In this document: piece by piece, positions 27,365 to 37,043 of the stretch
Numbering within the stretch: position 1 is the first letter of the stretch
Layout: every line of letters begins with the position of its first letter
NCBI GenBank assembly: GCA_027306915.1
Contig: DAHUYW010000007.1
Location: forward strand, 81,819-145,818
From: Spirochaetales bacterium
GTDB lineage: Bacteria; Spirochaetota; Spirochaetia; DAHUYW01
Direction of reading: 5' to 3'
DNA: 64,000 nucleotides
Notes under the pieces: model-generated
The model's input: only the letters and a program-made list of their open reading frames with translations
What the model was told of the DNA's origin: nothing
Database searches by the model: none
Position numbers and translations under genes: made by a program

Positions 27365-28385
27365 AAACGAACCGACAGCGGCCCTAAAGCCGAGACGACT
27401 GCGGACCTACCCAAAGCTGCGCGCGATGGTACGCGAGACCTCCTTGGCCCCCGAGGACCTCATCTATCCTCTCTTCGTGACCCACGGGAAAGGAGTCCGA
27501 AAGCCGATCGCGTCGATGCCCGGGGTCTTTCAACTCTCGATCGACGAGCTGCTTGCCGAGCTGGGGGAGGTCGTCGCCCTGGGGATCCCAGCCGTGCTCC
27601 TCTTTGGGATTCCGGCCGCGAAGGACGCTTCAGGCTCGGAGAGCTACGCTCACGACGGGATCATTCAGCAGGCGATCCGCGCAATTCGAATGGAGCGGCT
27701 GGATCTCCTCGTCATCACCGATGTCTGTCTCTGCGAGTATACGGATCACGGCCACTGCGGCATTCTCAATACCGGCGGCCTCCACCGCCCGGTTCTCTCG
27801 CTTCCCGAAGGATACCTGCTCAACGACGAAACCCTCGATGCCATCGGGCGGGTGGCGCTGTCGCACGCCGAGGCTGGGGCCGATATTGTCGCGCCGAGCG
27901 GGATGATCGATGGGATGGTGAGGGCGATACGGGAGGCCCTCGACCGTGGGGCCTTCGGCCATGTGCCGGTGCTCTCCTACGCGGTGAAGTACGCCTCCTC
28001 CTTCTACGGCCCGTTCCGCGAGGCGGCCGAAGGGGCGCCGCGCTTCGGCGACCGGCGAAGCCATCAGATGGATCCGGCGAACGTGCGGGAGGCGCTCAAG
28101 GAGGCCGCCCTCGACGTCGCGGAGGGGGCCGACCTCCTCATGGTGAAGCCGGCGCTTCCCTATCTGGACGTGATCCGCGCGGTGCGCGGCCGCTTCCCGG
28201 AATATCCCCTCGCGGCCTACAATGTGAGCGGCGAATACGCGATGCTCAAGGCGGCAGCCGCGAACGGCTGGATCGACGAGCGGCAGGCAGTGATGGAGGT
28301 GCTCACAGGGATCAAGCGCGCCGGGGCCGATCTCATCATCACCTATCATGCGAAGGATGCGGTGAGATGGATGGAAAGGAGTTGA
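27357..28385 (+). CDS. hemB: Delta-aminolevulinic acid dehydratase, zinc type
   Basis: 342 residues; the ATG at 27357 has GAGG just upstream and overlaps the hemCD stop. It condenses two 5-aminolevulinates to porphobilinogen. The zinc-binding motif [14 protein letters not shown] has all three cysteines (124, 126, 134), so this is the zinc-dependent rather than the aspartate/magnesium form. Active-site lysines are Lys209 ([15 protein letters not shown]) and Lys262 ([12 protein letters not shown]). Full length, no oddities. Confidence 0.96.
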   Translation: MTKNEPTAALKPRRLRTYPKLRAMVRETSLAPEDLIYPLFVTHGKGVRKPIASMPGVFQLSIDELLAELGEVVALGIPAVLLFGIPAAKDASGSESYAHDGIIQQAIRAIRMERLDLLVITDVCLCEYTDHGHCGILNTGGLHRPVLSLPEGYLLNDETLDAIGRVALSHAEAGADIVAPSGMIDGMVRAIREALDRGAFGHVPVLSYAVKYASSFYGPFREAAEGAPRFGDRRSHQMDPANVREALKEAALDVAEGADLLMVKPALPYLDVIRAVRGRFPEYPLAAYNVSGEYAMLKAAAANGWIDERQAVMEVLTGIKRAGADLIITYHAKDAVRWMERS

Positions 28386-28388
28386 GGC

Positions 28389-29141
28389 ATGGAAGCTGAG
28401 GTTGCGCAGGAAAAACGGGGGGAGAGGGCGTCGGGAAGCGCGCCGGATATCCGCGAGAAGGGCCGCTCCAAGAGCGGCGAGACGACAGCCACGGACAGGC
28501 GCCTCTTTGTCCAGCTCCACGCCTTCGGCGGGTGCCGCGACTCGCGCGGCATCGCGCAAGCCCTCGCAGAGGCGGGGCTCCACGGGGTGCTCTACGAGGA
28601 TCTGAACGATCCCTCCGGCATCGGGCTCCTCACCTTCGACGAGCGGCCCGACTATTTCCTCGACGTCGCGCACCCGCTCCTCAGGCGGGGACCCTTCGAG
28701 GGGCTGCGCTTCAAGGAGGAGTACACCATGGTTGGGCGCACCTACTCGATGGGGTGGGAATCGGACCTGGAGGAGGCGCTCATTACCCGGCCGAAAACAA
28801 GAATCTTGAGCCCCGAGCTTCGTTGGGCGGTCTGGTATCCGGTCCGGCGCGCAGGCGCCTTCGAAGAGCTTGATTCAGGCGAGCAGCACGCGGTCTTGAG
28901 CGAGCACGGCAGCATCGGCCAGTCCTTCGGTCGAGCCGGGATCGCCCACGACATCCGGCTCGCCTGCCACGGGCTCAACAAGGAGGACAACGACTTCGTG
29001 ATCGGAGTCGTCAGCAGCGAGCTCTATCCCCTCTCCGCTATCATCCAGCGGATGCGAAAGACGCGCCAGACGGCGCGCTATCTCACCCGCCTCGGTCCCT
29101 TCTTCGTCGGCCGCGTGCTTTGGCAGGCGAAGGAGTCATGA
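28389..29141 (+). CDS. hemQ: HemQ / chlorite-dismutase family protein (coproheme decarboxylase-like)
   Basis: 250 residues; the first ~36 are a charged, low-complexity tail not usual in the family. Residues 38-250 form the double ferredoxin-like domain. The proximal heme ligand is His194 in LACHGLNKEDNDFVIG, followed by RMRKTRQTARY and the conserved C-terminal LGPFFVGR. In firmicute and actinobacterial HemQ (ChdC) a catalytic Tyr lies between the YP motif and the following helix; here the segment 151-173 after WYP has no Tyr, and an alignment by eye places Glu there. Its place in the heme operon strongly suggests a role in heme synthesis, but the mechanism may differ. Confidence 0.8.
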   Translation: MEAEVAQEKRGERASGSAPDIREKGRSKSGETTATDRRLFVQLHAFGGCRDSRGIAQALAEAGLHGVLYEDLNDPSGIGLLTFDERPDYFLDVAHPLLRRGPFEGLRFKEEYTMVGRTYSMGWESDLEEALITRPKTRILSPELRWAVWYPVRRAGAFEELDSGEQHAVLSEHGSIGQSFGRAGIAHDIRLACHGLNKEDNDFVIGVVSSELYPLSAIIQRMRKTRQTARYLTRLGPFFVGRVLWQAKES

Positions 29142-30265
29142 GCGAGCGTCGCTCGGCGAGCGGGGGTGCGGCTGGCGGATCCGGCGCTCCGGAAGAGCGC
29201 TCTCGGGCGGCCGATTCTGCCTTCTTGCGGGCCTGCCGCCGCGAGCGCGCCCCCCGCACCCCAGTCTGGTTTATGCGCCAGGCAGGCCGCTATCTGCCCG
29301 AGTATCGCGCGGTGCGCGAGCGACATCCCATCCTCGAGATCATCGAGACTCCCGAGCTCGCCGCGGAAATTACCCTGCAGCCCCTGCGGCGCTTCGATCT
29401 CGACGCGGCCATCATCTTCGCCGACATTCTGCCGCCCCTGCGCACGATGGGTCTCGAGATCTCCTTCGGGCGAGGCGACGGGGGCGAAGGACCGGTCATC
29501 GCAAACCGGATCGACCGCACCTTCGACATAGACCTGCTGGCCTGCCCCCCCGCCGCCGAAGGGCTGGGGCCGACTCTTCAGGCGATCCGGCTCGTGCGCA
29601 GCGAGCTGGACCGCACGGGAACCCCGCTCATCGGGTTTGCGGGGGCCCCGTTCACCCTCGCAAGCTACGCGATCGAAGGGGGGGGCTCGCGGACCTACGC
29701 GAGGACGAAGGCTCTCATGTACGGCGAGCCTGCTGCCTGGAAGCGGCTCATGACCAAGCTGGTGAGCGTGCAGGCGGATTTTCTCATCGAGCAGGCGAAG
29801 GCCGGGGCGCAAGCCCTCCAGCTCTTCGATTCCTGGGCGGGAATCGCGCTTGGCCGCGAGGACTACCTTCGCTACGTCCAGCCCTACAACCGCCGGCTCT
29901 TCGAGGCGGTGAAGCCGCTCGGGGTTCCGGTCATCAATTTCAGCACCGGCACAGGGACCTACATCGAGGAGGTCGCAGCCGCGGGCGGCGAGGTTATCGG
30001 GGTCGACTGGCGGATGGGGCTCGACGCCTACTGGAGCAAGATCGGGCCGCAGCGTGCGATCCAGGGCAATCTCGACCCGGGTGCGCTCCTCGCTCCCTGG
30101 CGGGAGCTCATCCCGCGGGTGGCGGCAGTCCTCGCCGCAGCGGACGGCCGCCCGGGCCACATCTTCAACCTCGGCCACGGCGTCTACCCGGAGACGCCGA
30201 TCGACAGCGTAAAGCGGGTTGTCGACTTCGTGCACGAATGGAGGGGCAATGAGCCGAAGCGATGA
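29138..30265 (+). CDS. hemE: Uroporphyrinogen decarboxylase
   Basis: 375 residues from the ATG at 29138, which overlaps the hemQ stop (ATGA). It removes four carboxyl groups from uroporphyrinogen III to give coproporphyrinogen III. The N-terminal signature TPVWFMRQAGRYLPEYRAVR, with the catalytic Arg residues, is intact, as is FADILPPLRTMGLEISF containing the key Asp. The second family signature PLIGFAGAPFTLASYAIEG is also present. The first ~25 residues are a Gly/Ser/Ala-rich extension. Next gene overlaps by 17 bases. Confidence 0.95.
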   Translation: MSERRSASGGAAGGSGAPEERSRAADSAFLRACRRERAPRTPVWFMRQAGRYLPEYRAVRERHPILEIIETPELAAEITLQPLRRFDLDAAIIFADILPPLRTMGLEISFGRGDGGEGPVIANRIDRTFDIDLLACPPAAEGLGPTLQAIRLVRSELDRTGTPLIGFAGAPFTLASYAIEGGGSRTYARTKALMYGEPAAWKRLMTKLVSVQADFLIEQAKAGAQALQLFDSWAGIALGREDYLRYVQPYNRRLFEAVKPLGVPVINFSTGTGTYIEEVAAAGGEVIGVDWRMGLDAYWSKIGPQRAIQGNLDPGALLAPWRELIPRVAAVLAAADGRPGHIFNLGHGVYPETPIDSVKRVVDFVHEWRGNEPKR

Positions 30266-31214
30266 GGGGACGATCGGCGTGCTCGTGATGGCCTATGGGG
30301 GCCTGAGCTCGCTGGAGGAGCTTCCCGGCTACCTCGCCGATATCCGCGGCGGCCGCCCCACTCCCAAGGCGGTCGTGGAGGAGATCGGCAAGCACTACGA
30401 GCGGATCGGCGGCCGCTCGCCCCTTCTCGAGATAAGCCGCTCTCAAGTGGAGGCGCTCCAGCGCCGCCTGGGAGAGGAGCCCTTTCGCTGCTACCTGGGG
30501 ATGCGCCACTGGGCGCCCTGGATCGAAGAGGTGGTGGGGCGGATGGCCGATGAGGGGACGGCTCGCGCGGTCGGGATCGTGCTTGCCCCCCACTACAGCT
30601 CGATGAACATCGAGCGCTACTTTCAAAAGGTGCGCGACGGGCTCGAGCTCTACCGCGCGAATATCGATTTTCGCTTCGTGAAAAGCTACCACGACGCCCC
30701 AGCGCTTATCGAGGGGCTGGCTCGGCGCGTGCGCGAGGGGATCGACCGCTGGCCGCAGGAGGAGCGCGGGAGGGTCCACGTGGTCTTCAGCGCGCACAGC
30801 CTTCCCAGCCGCATCCTCGGCCAGGGCGATCCCTACGACGGTCAGCTTCGAGAGACCGCCCGTCTCGTCGCAGCGCGCGCAGGGCTCGCCGAGGGACGCT
30901 GGTCGTGGAGCTACCAATCCGCGGGCAAGAGCCCCGAGCCGTGGCTCGGGCCGCAGCTCGAAGAGTACATCGCCGAGCTCGCAGGGCGCGCCGTCCGCGA
31001 TGTGGTAGTCGTGCCGGTCGGATTCGTGGCGGACCACGTGGAGATCCTCTACGACATCGACATCGAGGCGGCGGAGGTGGCCCGACACTGGGGGATTCGC
31101 CTGGAGCGGCCCCCGGCGCTGAACGACGATCCGCTCTTCATCGAGGCGCTTGCCGGAGCGGTGGAGGGTGCAGCCCTTGAGGCGGGCTGGATCCGGGGAA
31201 AGGCGAGCCGATGA
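30249..31214 (+). CDS. hemH: Ferrochelatase (HemH/CpfC family)
   Basis: 321 residues from the ATG at 30249 after GAGGGG; it overlaps the hemE end by 17 bases. Ferrochelatases insert Fe2+ into protoporphyrin IX or, in the coproporphyrin-dependent route, into coproporphyrin III. Visible motifs: VLVMAYGGLSSLEELPGYL, the catalytic His in VVFSAHSLPSRIL, WSYQSAGKSPEPWLGP, and VGFVADHVEILYDIDIEA containing the conserved Glu/Asp metal residues. The pattern LPSRI plus Y-D-I-D is that of soluble bacterial enzymes. The neighbouring hemQ suggests coproporphyrin as the natural substrate; this is inference. Confidence 0.93.
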   Translation: MSRSDEGTIGVLVMAYGGLSSLEELPGYLADIRGGRPTPKAVVEEIGKHYERIGGRSPLLEISRSQVEALQRRLGEEPFRCYLGMRHWAPWIEEVVGRMADEGTARAVGIVLAPHYSSMNIERYFQKVRDGLELYRANIDFRFVKSYHDAPALIEGLARRVREGIDRWPQEERGRVHVVFSAHSLPSRILGQGDPYDGQLRETARLVAARAGLAEGRWSWSYQSAGKSPEPWLGPQLEEYIAELAGRAVRDVVVVPVGFVADHVEILYDIDIEAAEVARHWGIRLERPPALNDDPLFIEALAGAVEGAALEAGWIRGKASR

Positions 31215-32620
31215 GGCGGCTCGCAATCATCGGCGGAGGGATCACGGGGCTTGCCGCCGCCCACCGGGCACAGCGGCTGCTGGAAGGCTCCCCGCTCGGC
31301 GGGGACGGCTTCGAGATTACCCTCCTCGAGCGCGAGGAGCGTCTCGGCGGCAAGATCGTCACGGAGCAGGAGGGCGGTTTTCTTCTCGAAGGGGCGGCGG
31401 ACAGCTTCCTCACGCGCAAACCGGCAGCGCTCGCCCTCTGCGAGGAGTTGGGGGTCGCGGGGAGGCTTGTCGGACAGCTCCCGCAGCCGGTGCGCTCCTT
31501 CGTCATGCACCGCCACGAGCTGTATCCCCTCCCGGAGGGCTTTTCGGGGATGGTCCCCACCAATCTCGATGCCCTTCTTGCGACTCCCCTCCTCTCCCAG
31601 GCCGCCAAGCATCGGGTACAGATGGAGCCCTCCATCCCCCCCGACGGCCCTTCGGGGGATGAGTCCATCGCCCACTTCATGGCGCGGCGGCTCGGGCCGG
31701 AGGTGTTCGAGCTTCTGGTCGAGCCGCTTCTCTCCGGGATCTACGCCGGCGACGCCTCCACCTTGAGCCTCATGGCTACCTTCCCGCGGCTGCGGGAGAT
31801 GGAGCGGCGGAGCGGAAGCCTCTTGAAAGGGCTCGCCGCCGAGCGCGCGGCTCAGGCGGCCTCACAGCCTCCCTTCGTCACCTTCCCCGAGGGGATGGGC
31901 GAGCTGGTTCGGATTCTCGGCGCAGGGCTCTCGGGAACGCGCATTCGCACCCGCGCCGAGGTCCGAACGGTGGAAGAGGGCGAAGGCGGGCGCTACCTCA
32001 TCGGATTGAGCGACGGCTCCGCCGTCGAGGCCGACGCCGTCATCCTCGCCACCCCGGCCTTTGCGAGCGCCTCGCTTCTCACGCGGCTCGACCCTGCTCT
32101 CGCCGAGCTTCTCGCCACGATCCCCTTCGCCTCCGTTGCCGTCATCCATCTCGGCTTCAGGCGCTCTGATCTTGAACGCCCGCTTGAAGGCTACGGCTAT
32201 CTTATCCCCCAGGTTGAGGAGAGCGACCTCCTTGCCTGCACCTGGACCTCGAGCAAGTGGGGCGGCAGGGCGCCCGAGGATGCCGTCTCCGTGCGTGTCT
32301 ACGCGGGCCGCTACGGCCGCGAGAAGGTCACGGAGCGGCCGGACCATGCCCTTCTCGAACTGGCGCGGGCCGAGCTTGCGGCGACGCTCGGGGTGAGCGC
32401 CCAGCCGATCCTCTCTCGGGTCTACCGCTGGGAGCGGGCCCTGCCGCAATACACCCTCGGACACCTCGATCGCCTCGACGCGATCGAGGGTCGAGCCCTC
32501 GCGCATCAGGGGCTGCTCCTCGCCGGGGCATCCTACCGGGGGGTTGGGGTTCCCGACTGCATCGACTCGGGGACCCGCGCAGCGACTGCGGCGGTAAGCC
32601 ATCTGCTGGAGGCAGGATGA
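31211..32620 (+). CDS. hemY: Protoporphyrinogen/coproporphyrinogen oxidase, HemY type
   Basis: 469-residue FAD flavoprotein oxidising the porphyrinogen ring with O2. The N-terminal dinucleotide motif is [16 protein letters not shown], then [29 protein letters not shown], the family signature. The substrate-binding domain and the C-terminal FAD-contact region [21 protein letters not shown] are present. This is the oxygen-dependent HemY/CgoX form, not the HemG flavodoxin or HemJ form, which implies at least occasional oxygen exposure. It overlaps hemH and hemL by 4 bases each. Confidence 0.94.
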   Translation: MRRLAIIGGGITGLAAAHRAQRLLEGSPLGGDGFEITLLEREERLGGKIVTEQEGGFLLEGAADSFLTRKPAALALCEELGVAGRLVGQLPQPVRSFVMHRHELYPLPEGFSGMVPTNLDALLATPLLSQAAKHRVQMEPSIPPDGPSGDESIAHFMARRLGPEVFELLVEPLLSGIYAGDASTLSLMATFPRLREMERRSGSLLKGLAAERAAQAASQPPFVTFPEGMGELVRILGAGLSGTRIRTRAEVRTVEEGEGGRYLIGLSDGSAVEADAVILATPAFASASLLTRLDPALAELLATIPFASVAVIHLGFRRSDLERPLEGYGYLIPQVEESDLLACTWTSSKWGGRAPEDAVSVRVYAGRYGREKVTERPDHALLELARAELAATLGVSAQPILSRVYRWERALPQYTLGHLDRLDAIEGRALAHQGLLLAGASYRGVGVPDCIDSGTRAATAAVSHLLEAG

Positions 32621-33912
32621 GAGAAACGGCACTGTCTGAGAAGCTCTTCGACGAGGCGCTCACGCTCCTTCCCGGCGGCGTCGATTCGCCGGTTCGAGCC
32701 TTTCGGGCGGTGGGCGGCAGACCGCTCTTTATCGCGAAGGGCGAGGGGGCCTACCTCGTCGACGTCGACGGCAATCGCTACATCGACTACGTCCTCTCCT
32801 GGGGACCGCTTGTCCTCGGTCACGCCCACCCGCGGATCGTCGCCGCGCTCACCTCTGCGCTCGCGGCCGGAACCAGCTTCGGCGCCCCAAGCCCGCTCGA
32901 GAACGAGCTAGCAAGGCTCATCGTCGCTCGAGTTCCCAGCGTGGAGATGGTGCGCTTCGTGAGCTCGGGGACCGAGGCCGTGATGAGCGCCCTGCGTCTC
33001 GCGCGCGCCTACACCCGGCGGTCGAAGATCGTCAAGTTCATCGGGGGCTACCACGGCCACGCCGATCTGCTGCTCGTGCAGGCCGGCTCGGGGGTTGCCA
33101 CGCTTGGGCTTCCCGATTCCCCTGGGGTCCCGGCCGGCGCCGTGGCCGATACCCTTTCGGCCCCTTACAACGACCTCGCCGCTGTCAAGGAGCTTTTTCG
33201 CGCCCATCGGGGCGCCATCGCAGCGGTGATCGTCGAACCGGTAGCGGGCAACATGGGGGTGGTCCTCCCGCGGGACGGGTTCCTCGCCGGATTGCGCGAG
33301 ATAACCAAAAGCGAGGGGTCGCTTCTCATCTTCGACGAGGTCATGACCTTCTTTCGCGTGCATCCCGGGGGCGCGCAAGGACTCTATGGGATCCGGCCGG
33401 ATCTCACAACCTTCGGCAAGGTGATCGGCGGGGGCATGCCGGTCGGCGCCTACGGGGGCCGGCGCTCCATCATGGAGCTCGTCGCGCCGGCGGGTCCGGT
33501 TTACCAAGCCGGGACGCTCTCCGGCAATCCGCTCGCCATGACCGCCGGGATCGAGACCTTGAGGGAGCTGGCTGAGCCGGGAAGGTGGGAGCAGCTCTCG
33601 CAGGCCGCACATGGGGTGACCGAAGGGCTTCAAGCGCGAGCGCGCGATGCCGGAGTTCCCCTCCAAGCGGCGCAGGCCGGCTCCATGTTCGGCTTTTTTT
33701 TCGCCGACGGTCCGGTCGGCGACTGGGAGCAGGCGAATCGCTCGAACACCGAGCGCTTCGCCCGCTTCTTTCGGCGGATGCTCGACGAGGGAATCTATTT
33801 CGCCCCCTCGCAGTTCGAGGCAGCTTTTGTCTCTACCGCTCACGGGCCGGCGGAGCTCTCCGCCACGCTTGACGCGGCGGAGAGGGTTCTTCGCGCGGAA
33901 GCCCGCACCTGA
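32617..33912 (+). CDS. hemL: Glutamate-1-semialdehyde 2,1-aminomutase
   Basis: 431 residues from the ATG at 32617 overlapping the hemY stop. A PLP-dependent class III aminotransferase-fold enzyme making 5-aminolevulinate from glutamate-1-semialdehyde, the step after HemA. Seen: [18 protein letters not shown] at the N-terminus, [34 protein letters not shown], and the Schiff-base Lys in [18 protein letters not shown]. Last gene of the heme operon. Confidence 0.96.
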   Translation: MRETALSEKLFDEALTLLPGGVDSPVRAFRAVGGRPLFIAKGEGAYLVDVDGNRYIDYVLSWGPLVLGHAHPRIVAALTSALAAGTSFGAPSPLENELARLIVARVPSVEMVRFVSSGTEAVMSALRLARAYTRRSKIVKFIGGYHGHADLLLVQAGSGVATLGLPDSPGVPAGAVADTLSAPYNDLAAVKELFRAHRGAIAAVIVEPVAGNMGVVLPRDGFLAGLREITKSEGSLLIFDEVMTFFRVHPGGAQGLYGIRPDLTTFGKVIGGGMPVGAYGGRRSIMELVAPAGPVYQAGTLSGNPLAMTAGIETLRELAEPGRWEQLSQAAHGVTEGLQARARDAGVPLQAAQAGSMFGFFFADGPVGDWEQANRSNTERFARFFRRMLDEGIYFAPSQFEAAFVSTAHGPAELSATLDAAERVLRAEART

Positions 33913-34117
33913 ACGGCCGCGAGGCTCGAAAAACCATCCAAAAAGTACTGTGCAGAGCGCTTCAAGTCTGCTACTATCGAAAAGCAATTTCAGAGTGAGC
34001 GGATAGAGGGGCCCTCCCCGCCGCTTGGTGTGTGAGCTAAATGAACGTTCGTTCTCGAAGAAATTGGACTACCAGAAGCCTTCCCCGCGGCTAGCGAACC
34101 CGCTTTCCGGCTCGCTG

Positions 34118-35236
34118 ATGCCGGAAAGTCAAGAGCAGGGGGGGGAGGACCTTCTTCTCCGGCGCACGGATCTCGCGCGGCGGCGTGTGCACGCGGTGGG
34201 TCGCTCCGTTCGTTGGCGCCTTGTTGCCGCCCTCTATCGCGCTCGGCGCTCCTTCCGCGTGAAGCTTGCTCCGGTGCGCCAAAAGATCCGCAAGAGGATA
34301 GCTCCGATCGGCGTACCGCTCCTGGCTGTAGCGGCCGTGGCTACGCTCGTACTGTCGACCATCCCCAAAGATTCGAACCGCCTCGAAGCCGCGCAGGCTG
34401 CCGGGCAGGGGGTCCAGCTTGCCTCTCTCCTCGACTGGGGCAAGCTTGGCGCCGGAATAACCGTCGCGCGGGGGCTGTCCCCGCTGGTCGCCACCGCGAA
34501 GAGCCCCGACGTCCTCGAGACCACTCCCTACATCGTCCAGTCCGGCAACACCATCTCGGAGATCGGCCGCCAGTTCGGCGTCTCCGACGAGTCGATTATC
34601 AGCATCAACCATGTCGACGACGCCCGCCTGCTGCAGCCGGGCGTCGTGCTGCTCATCCCCAACATGGATGGGGTCCTCTACCGCACCGAATCGGGCGATA
34701 CCCTCGAAAAGATAGCGGAGCACTATCACGTGCCGGAAGCGGCTATCGTTACCGCGAACCGCATGAGCGGAGCCTCGATCCGACCTCATCAGGAGCTCTT
34801 TATTCCGGGCGGTCATATGAGCTCCTACGCCTACCGTCGAGCCCTTGGAACGCTCTTTCTCTTCCCGGCGCAGGGCTACATCACCTCCTACTACGGGATG
34901 CGGCGGGACCCCTTCACGAGGGTCTACAGCTTTCACAATGGGATCGACATCGGGAACTCGATCGGGACGCCGGTCGACGCTTCCGCCGACGGCCAGATCA
35001 TCGCCATCGGCTCGAACCGCATCTATGGGAACTACATTCTCATCGATCACGGAGGGGGCTACCAGAGTCTGTACGCCCATCTCTGGCGGATCTATGTCCG
35101 ATTGTGGCAATGGGTACGCTCGGGCCAGCAGATCGCTGCGATGGGCGACAGCGGCTACAGCACCGGCCCCCATCTCCATTTCTCGATCTTCAAGGACGAC
35201 GTCCCCGTCAATCCGATGATCTACCTGCACTATTGA
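34118..35236 (+). CDS. Membrane-anchored LysM-M23 family metallopeptidase
   Basis: About 372 residues if the ATG at 34118 is the start; the frame stays open back to a TTG at 34025, and neither has a strong ribosome site. A basic cytoplasmic tail is followed by one membrane segment (PIGVPLLAVAAVATLVLS). Two LysM repeats come next (YIVQSGNTISEIGRQFG and YRTESGDTLEKIAEHY). The C-terminal M23 domain has zinc ligands in SFHNGIDIG and TGPHLHFSIF with GMRRDP before them, as in lysostaphin-like endopeptidases. It should cut peptidoglycan cross-bridges in the periplasm or activate an amidase. Its 3' end overlaps the convergent DeoR gene by 7 bases. Confidence 0.88.
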   Translation: MPESQEQGGEDLLLRRTDLARRRVHAVGRSVRWRLVAALYRARRSFRVKLAPVRQKIRKRIAPIGVPLLAVAAVATLVLSTIPKDSNRLEAAQAAGQGVQLASLLDWGKLGAGITVARGLSPLVATAKSPDVLETTPYIVQSGNTISEIGRQFGVSDESIISINHVDDARLLQPGVVLLIPNMDGVLYRTESGDTLEKIAEHYHVPEAAIVTANRMSGASIRPHQELFIPGGHMSSYAYRRALGTLFLFPAQGYITSYYGMRRDPFTRVYSFHNGIDIGNSIGTPVDASADGQIIAIGSNRIYGNYILIDHGGGYQSLYAHLWRIYVRLWQWVRSGQQIAAMGDSGYSTGPHLHFSIFKDDVPVNPMIYLHY

Positions 35237-36018
35237 AGGGGCTGAAGGTCTGACCCGTTGGAGGCCACCACCACCTCCACGCCCGATGTCGCGAGAATGG
35301 GCGTGTAGAGGTCGGGCGGCGGTCGATCGGTGACCAAGGCATCTATCTCGGCGAAGGTACAGAAGGTAACGAGCGAGGCTCGATCGAACTTGAGGCTGTC
35401 GGCGAGGAGAATCCGCCGGTCGGCTACCTGGATGATCGCTCGTTTGATTTCCGCTTCGATCGAGGAGGAGTTGGTGATCCCCTTGGCAAGCGAGATGCCG
35501 GATGCTCCGAGGAAGGCCTTGTGAGCGTTCAGCTTGCGGATCGCCTCGATCGCCTCGATGCCGACGGTCGAGTAGGTCTCCTGCAGGAACTCGCCGCCCA
35601 CCACGATTAGCCTGATACCCCGTTTCGACGCGACCTCGTGGATGACTCCCAGGTTGTGGGTGATGAGCGTGATCCTTCGTCCGGGGTCGAGAAAGCCCAC
35701 CATCGCCGCAGTGGTCGAGCCGGCATCGACGAAGATGATGTCCCCCTCGTCTACCATCTGCGCCGCGCGGCGGCCGATCGCAAGCTTCTCCTCGGTCTGG
35801 AATTTGCTGCGGGCGAAGAACGAGACGAGGTTCTCCTGTTTTGGGCTCGCGATTACCCCGCCGTAGACCTTCTTCGCGATGCCGAGGCCGACAAGCTGCG
35901 CCACGTCCCGCCGGATCGTTATCTTGGAGACGCGAAAGCGGTCACAAAGATCGTCGAGTGAAACGAACTCGTTCTGCATGAGCACGCCCTCGATCTCTTT
36001 GATTCGCTTCAGCCGCAC
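35230..36018 (-). CDS. DeoR/GlpR family transcriptional repressor
   Basis: 262 residues. The N-terminal helix-turn-helix is FVSLDDLCDRFRVSKITIRRDVAQL, the standard DeoR signature, with AKKVYGGVIA after it. The C-terminal DeoR effector domain shows IFVDAGSTTAAMVGFL, ITHNLGVIHEVA and LIVVGGEF, which bind phosphorylated sugars. It is divergent from a seven-gene sugar operon and is very likely its regulator, sensing a phosphorylated intermediate. Candidate TGATCA sites lie in the shared intergenic region. Confidence 0.92.
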   Translation of the reverse strand: MRLKRIKEIEGVLMQNEFVSLDDLCDRFRVSKITIRRDVAQLVGLGIAKKVYGGVIASPKQENLVSFFARSKFQTEEKLAIGRRAAQMVDEGDIIFVDAGSTTAAMVGFLDPGRRITLITHNLGVIHEVASKRGIRLIVVGGEFLQETYSTVGIEAIEAIRKLNAHKAFLGASGISLAKGITNSSSIEAEIKRAIIQVADRRILLADSLKFDRASLVTFCTFAEIDALVTDRPPPDLYTPILATSGVEVVVASNGSDLQPLQ

Positions 36019-36043
36019 GGCCCTCTCCTTGTGTCCTGCCTCT

Positions 36044-36074
36044 CCTGATCAGGCTAATGATAAACTATTGATCA
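36044..36074. promoter_or_regulatory. Candidate DeoR operator: paired TGATCA palindromes
   Basis: A 10-base palindrome CCTGATCAGG is at 36044-36053 and a second TGATCA is at 36069-36074, 23 bases apart (about two helical turns). They lie between the DeoR start and the promoter of the sugar operon, an expected location for a repressor bound as a dimer of dimers. Confidence 0.45.
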
Positions 36075-36079
36075 TGTTA

Positions 36080-36108
36080 TGGACAACTCCTGAACAAGGC
36101 GCTATAGT
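36080..36108 (+). promoter_or_regulatory. Sigma-70-type promoter of the sugar operon
   Basis: TGGACA (36080-36085) and TATAGT (36103-36108) with a 17-base spacer, ending about 75 bases before the aldolase start codon. Both boxes match the consensus at five of six positions. Confidence 0.6.
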
Positions 36109-36183
36109 CTGAGCAAGGGATCTTCTGCCGGATGCTCTCAACGCGCAGCCGGCAGAGACCGTACGTCCCACGAGGAGCTTACC

Positions 36184-37020
36184 ATGAAAGAATATCGGCT
36201 CAATCGACTCTTCAATCCGCAATCGAAGCGGTGCTTCGATGTCGCCGTCGACCATGGCTTCTTCAACGTCAAAGAGGTCCTCGCAGGCATCGAGAACCTG
36301 GAACAGGCGGTTGCGACGATTGTCGCAGCGGCGCCCGATGCGATCCAGCTCACCGTTGGACAGGCCCATCTCCTGCAGGCGGTCCCCGGGAAGACGAAAC
36401 CGGCGCTGGTTCTCCGAACCGACGTTGCCAACGTCTACGGCAAGGAGCTTCCGAGGAGCCTCTTCAGCAGGATCATCGAGGATGCGGTGCTCCAGGCGGT
36501 GCAGCTGGATGCCGCATGTGTGGTCGCCAATCTCTTCCGCATCCCCAACGAGCCGGAGGTGACCGACCAGTGCATCGAGAACATCCTCAGGCTGAAGCCG
36601 TCTTGCGACCACTATCACATGCCGCTCATGGTGGAGCCCCTCGTCTTCCAGCCGAACGCAGCCGCGGGCGGCTACATGGTAGACGGCGATCCGGACAAGA
36701 TAATCCCGCTGGTCCGGCAGGCGGTCGAGCTGGGAGCCGACATCATCAAGGCCGACCCCACCGACAACCCGCGGGACTATCACCTAGTGATCGAGACTGC
36801 AGGGCGGATACCCGTCCTCGTTCGCGGCGGCGGCAAGGTGAGCGATCGCGAGATCCTCGAGCGTACCGCCGAGCTCCTTCGCCAAGGGGCGAGTGGGATC
36901 GTCTACGGCCGAAACGTCATCCAGCACGCCAACCCGGCCGGGATGACGCGCGCGCTCATGAGCCTGCTTCACGAGAATGCGAGCCCCGAGCAGGCGGCGC
37001 GCTTCTTGGCTGCCAGCTGA
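36184..37020 (+). CDS. Class I aldolase, DhnA/LacD/LsrF-like
   Basis: 278 residues forming a TIM barrel. Family hallmarks: FDVAVDHGFF with the Asp-His pair near residue 23, and the likely Schiff-base Lys189 in GADIIKADPTDNP, followed by VLVRGGGKVSD, the phosphate-binding loop. The closest relatives by pattern are DeoC/FbaB (class I fructose-bisphosphate aldolase), tagatose-bisphosphate aldolase and LsrF-type thiolases. It opens the operon that also holds a dehydrogenase, two kinases, a NagB-like protein, an enolase-like protein and a deacetylase, so it is the best candidate for the carbon-carbon cleavage step. Confidence 0.82.
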   Translation: MKEYRLNRLFNPQSKRCFDVAVDHGFFNVKEVLAGIENLEQAVATIVAAAPDAIQLTVGQAHLLQAVPGKTKPALVLRTDVANVYGKELPRSLFSRIIEDAVLQAVQLDAACVVANLFRIPNEPEVTDQCIENILRLKPSCDHYHMPLMVEPLVFQPNAAAGGYMVDGDPDKIIPLVRQAVELGADIIKADPTDNPRDYHLVIETAGRIPVLVRGGGKVSDREILERTAELLRQGASGIVYGRNVIQHANPAGMTRALMSLLHENASPEQAARFLAAS

Positions 37021-37043
37021 GAGGTTGCCGGCACGGCAGTTGA

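Noticed and set aside
34041..34093. Short leader-like peptide frame MNVRSRRNWTTRSLPRG upstream of the M23 gene
   Set aside because: Out of frame with the peptidase, no clear ribosome site; nothing beyond an ATG supports translation.
33913..34117. Terminator after the heme operon
   Set aside because: Looked for a stem followed by a T-run; only a short A-rich stretch (33950s) and no convincing stem were found.
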